From Acidobacteriota bacterium (GTDB lineage: Bacteria > Acidobacteriota > UBA6911 > RPQK01 > JADFOI01): 6,556 bases of DNA. The notes under the pieces were generated by a model, which was not told the DNA's origin, did not search any database, and saw only the letters and a list, made by a program, of their open reading frames with translations. The stretch is taken from NCBI GenBank assembly GCA_030624355.1, contig JAUXKG010000146.1, forward strand, positions 1-6,556, in the 5' to 3' direction. Within the stretch, counting starts at the first letter, position 1; each line of letters opens with the position of its first letter. Below, piece after piece: positions 6,030 to 6,556 of this stretch. The position numbers were made by a program, and so were the translations under genes.

Positions 6030-6401
6030 ATGGATGAAAAAATTGAAGTCCAATGCCTGTCATGTCTATGACTCGGAGAATTCACTAGGGTAGACTCTCC
6101 CATCTTTCGCTCTGCAAGTCAAGGATGAAAAAGGGTGGAGTGTCCCCAGTTTTCGGATGGGTGCGTTCCTGCTTTTGGAGCTCGCCCTTGGCCCGGCAAA
6201 CTTCGCCTTACGAGGCCGCAACTTTTGGTCGGTACAAGGTCTTCCCCAAGATCCTCCAGCATTTGAATCTCTGGGAGCGGCCCCAGAGGTCACACCTCCT
6301 CGGCGGCTCTTTCCTCACAGGTTAAAGGGACTGCTGGCTTCCCTCTCTGCCCAGCAAGCTCAGCAGATCCGAGCCTCTACAGACTCAATTTTCTGGGATG
6401 A
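6030..6401. other. region without a supported gene, upstream of the minus-strand unit
   Basis: Short open frames on both strands (75-90 residues) have no signal peptide, no recognisable motif and no good ribosome binding site, so I call no gene here. The promoter of the minus-strand pair should lie in this stretch. TTGACT at 6122-6117 on the minus strand resembles a -35 box, but no -10 sits at proper spacing. A TGTCCCCAGTTTT box at 6141-6153 has a near copy at 6402-6412. Confidence 0.5.
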
Positions 6402-6412
6402 TGTCCCCGTTT
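6402..6412 (+). repeat. TGTCCCCGTTT box, near copy of 6141-6153
   Basis: TGTCCCCGTTT here and TGTCCCC-A-GTTTT at 6141 are direct repeats about 260 bases apart, differing by one inserted base. GTCCCCGTTT-type words are frequent beside REP-associated transposase remnants in environmental genomes as I remember them. No transposase is visible, so the link is tentative. Confidence 0.3.
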
Positions 6413-6413
6413 G

Positions 6414-6447
6414 GGAAGCCTGAAGAGGGTTCCCTCTCTAGGCTTCC
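6414..6447. repeat. 34-base imperfect palindrome
   Basis: GGAAGCCT (6414-6421) pairs with AGGCTTCC (6440-6447), and AGAGGG (6424-6429) pairs with CCCTCT (6432-6437). Two bases on each side interrupt the stem and only TT sits at the centre. With 14 paired positions this is the strongest hairpin in the window. No T-run follows on either strand, so it looks like a REP/MITE-type palindrome rather than an intrinsic terminator. Confidence 0.7.
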
Positions 6448-6449
6448 TC

Positions 6450-6489
6450 CAGTACCCGTGTGTCTGTTTCAGTACCCGTGTGTCTGTTT
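6450..6489. repeat. perfect 20-base tandem repeat, two copies
   Basis: CAGTACCCGTGTGTCTGTTT occurs twice head to tail at 6450-6469 and 6470-6489 without a mismatch. It starts two bases after the palindrome. It is noncoding in any supported frame. It may be part of the same mobile or REP-like element, a protein-binding pair of sites, or a replication-slippage product. Confidence 0.85.
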
Positions 6490-6556
6490 TTTACACCTCC
6501 CAGCCTATTTCTTAATGACCTCGGCCTGGCAGGCGCTTCACAACCATCCTCTACCC

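Noticed and set aside
6087..6122. TTGACT as a -35 box for the minus-strand unit
   Set aside because: The nearest -10-like word (TACCCT) is about 24 bases away and matches poorly, so I do not call a promoter.
6066..6423. Small frames on both strands upstream of the propeller-like gene
   Set aside because: They overlap one another, lack ribosome binding sites and motifs, and include repeat and palindrome sequence.
6450..6489. CRISPR array
   Set aside because: There are only two repeat copies directly abutting with no spacers, and no cas genes are visible.

Overview
The window looks like a chromosomal piece of an uncultivated, environmental Gram-negative bacterium, most likely Acidobacteriota or a relative. 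This is an inference. It rests on a DUF6152 gene next to two secreted proteins of the 'PDLSGVW' type, a pairing I associate with acidobacterial genomes, and on two secreted unknown families that I remember from Acidobacteriota and Planctomycetota. GC content is moderate, and Shine-Dalgarno sites are clear ahead of five of the six genes.

Layout. Bases 1-203 are a leader with small inverted repeats. A plus-strand run follows: a DUF6152 protein (204-587), two tandem paralogous secreted proteins of unknown function (676-1434 and 1603-2352), and a secreted monohaem protein with squalene-cyclase-like toroid repeats (2558-3610, TTG start). The minus strand carries a two-gene unit transcribed towards it: a secreted beta-propeller-like protein (4907-6016) and, 24 bases downstream of it, an exported Ig-like-domain protein (3578-4882). 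The plus-strand haem protein and the minus-strand Ig-like protein overlap tail to tail by 33 bases. Bases 6017-6556 hold no gene I can support. They do contain a 34-base palindrome, a perfect 20-base tandem repeat and two TGTCCCC-type boxes, which together look like the remains of a REP- or MITE-like element.

How the genes fit together. All six proteins carry an N-terminal export signal, so the locus appears devoted to periplasmic or surface proteins. No enzyme with a recognised reaction, transporter, regulator or mobile-element gene is visible. The two 'PDLSGVW' genes arose by a tandem duplication that also copied about 115 bases of downstream noncoding DNA. Whether the left cluster and the right unit work together is unknown. 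I see no defence system, CRISPR array, RNA gene or complete mobile element. The most promising leads are the haem/toroid protein with its two secreted neighbours, the duplicated pair, and the mature N-terminal histidine pair of the DUF6152 protein.
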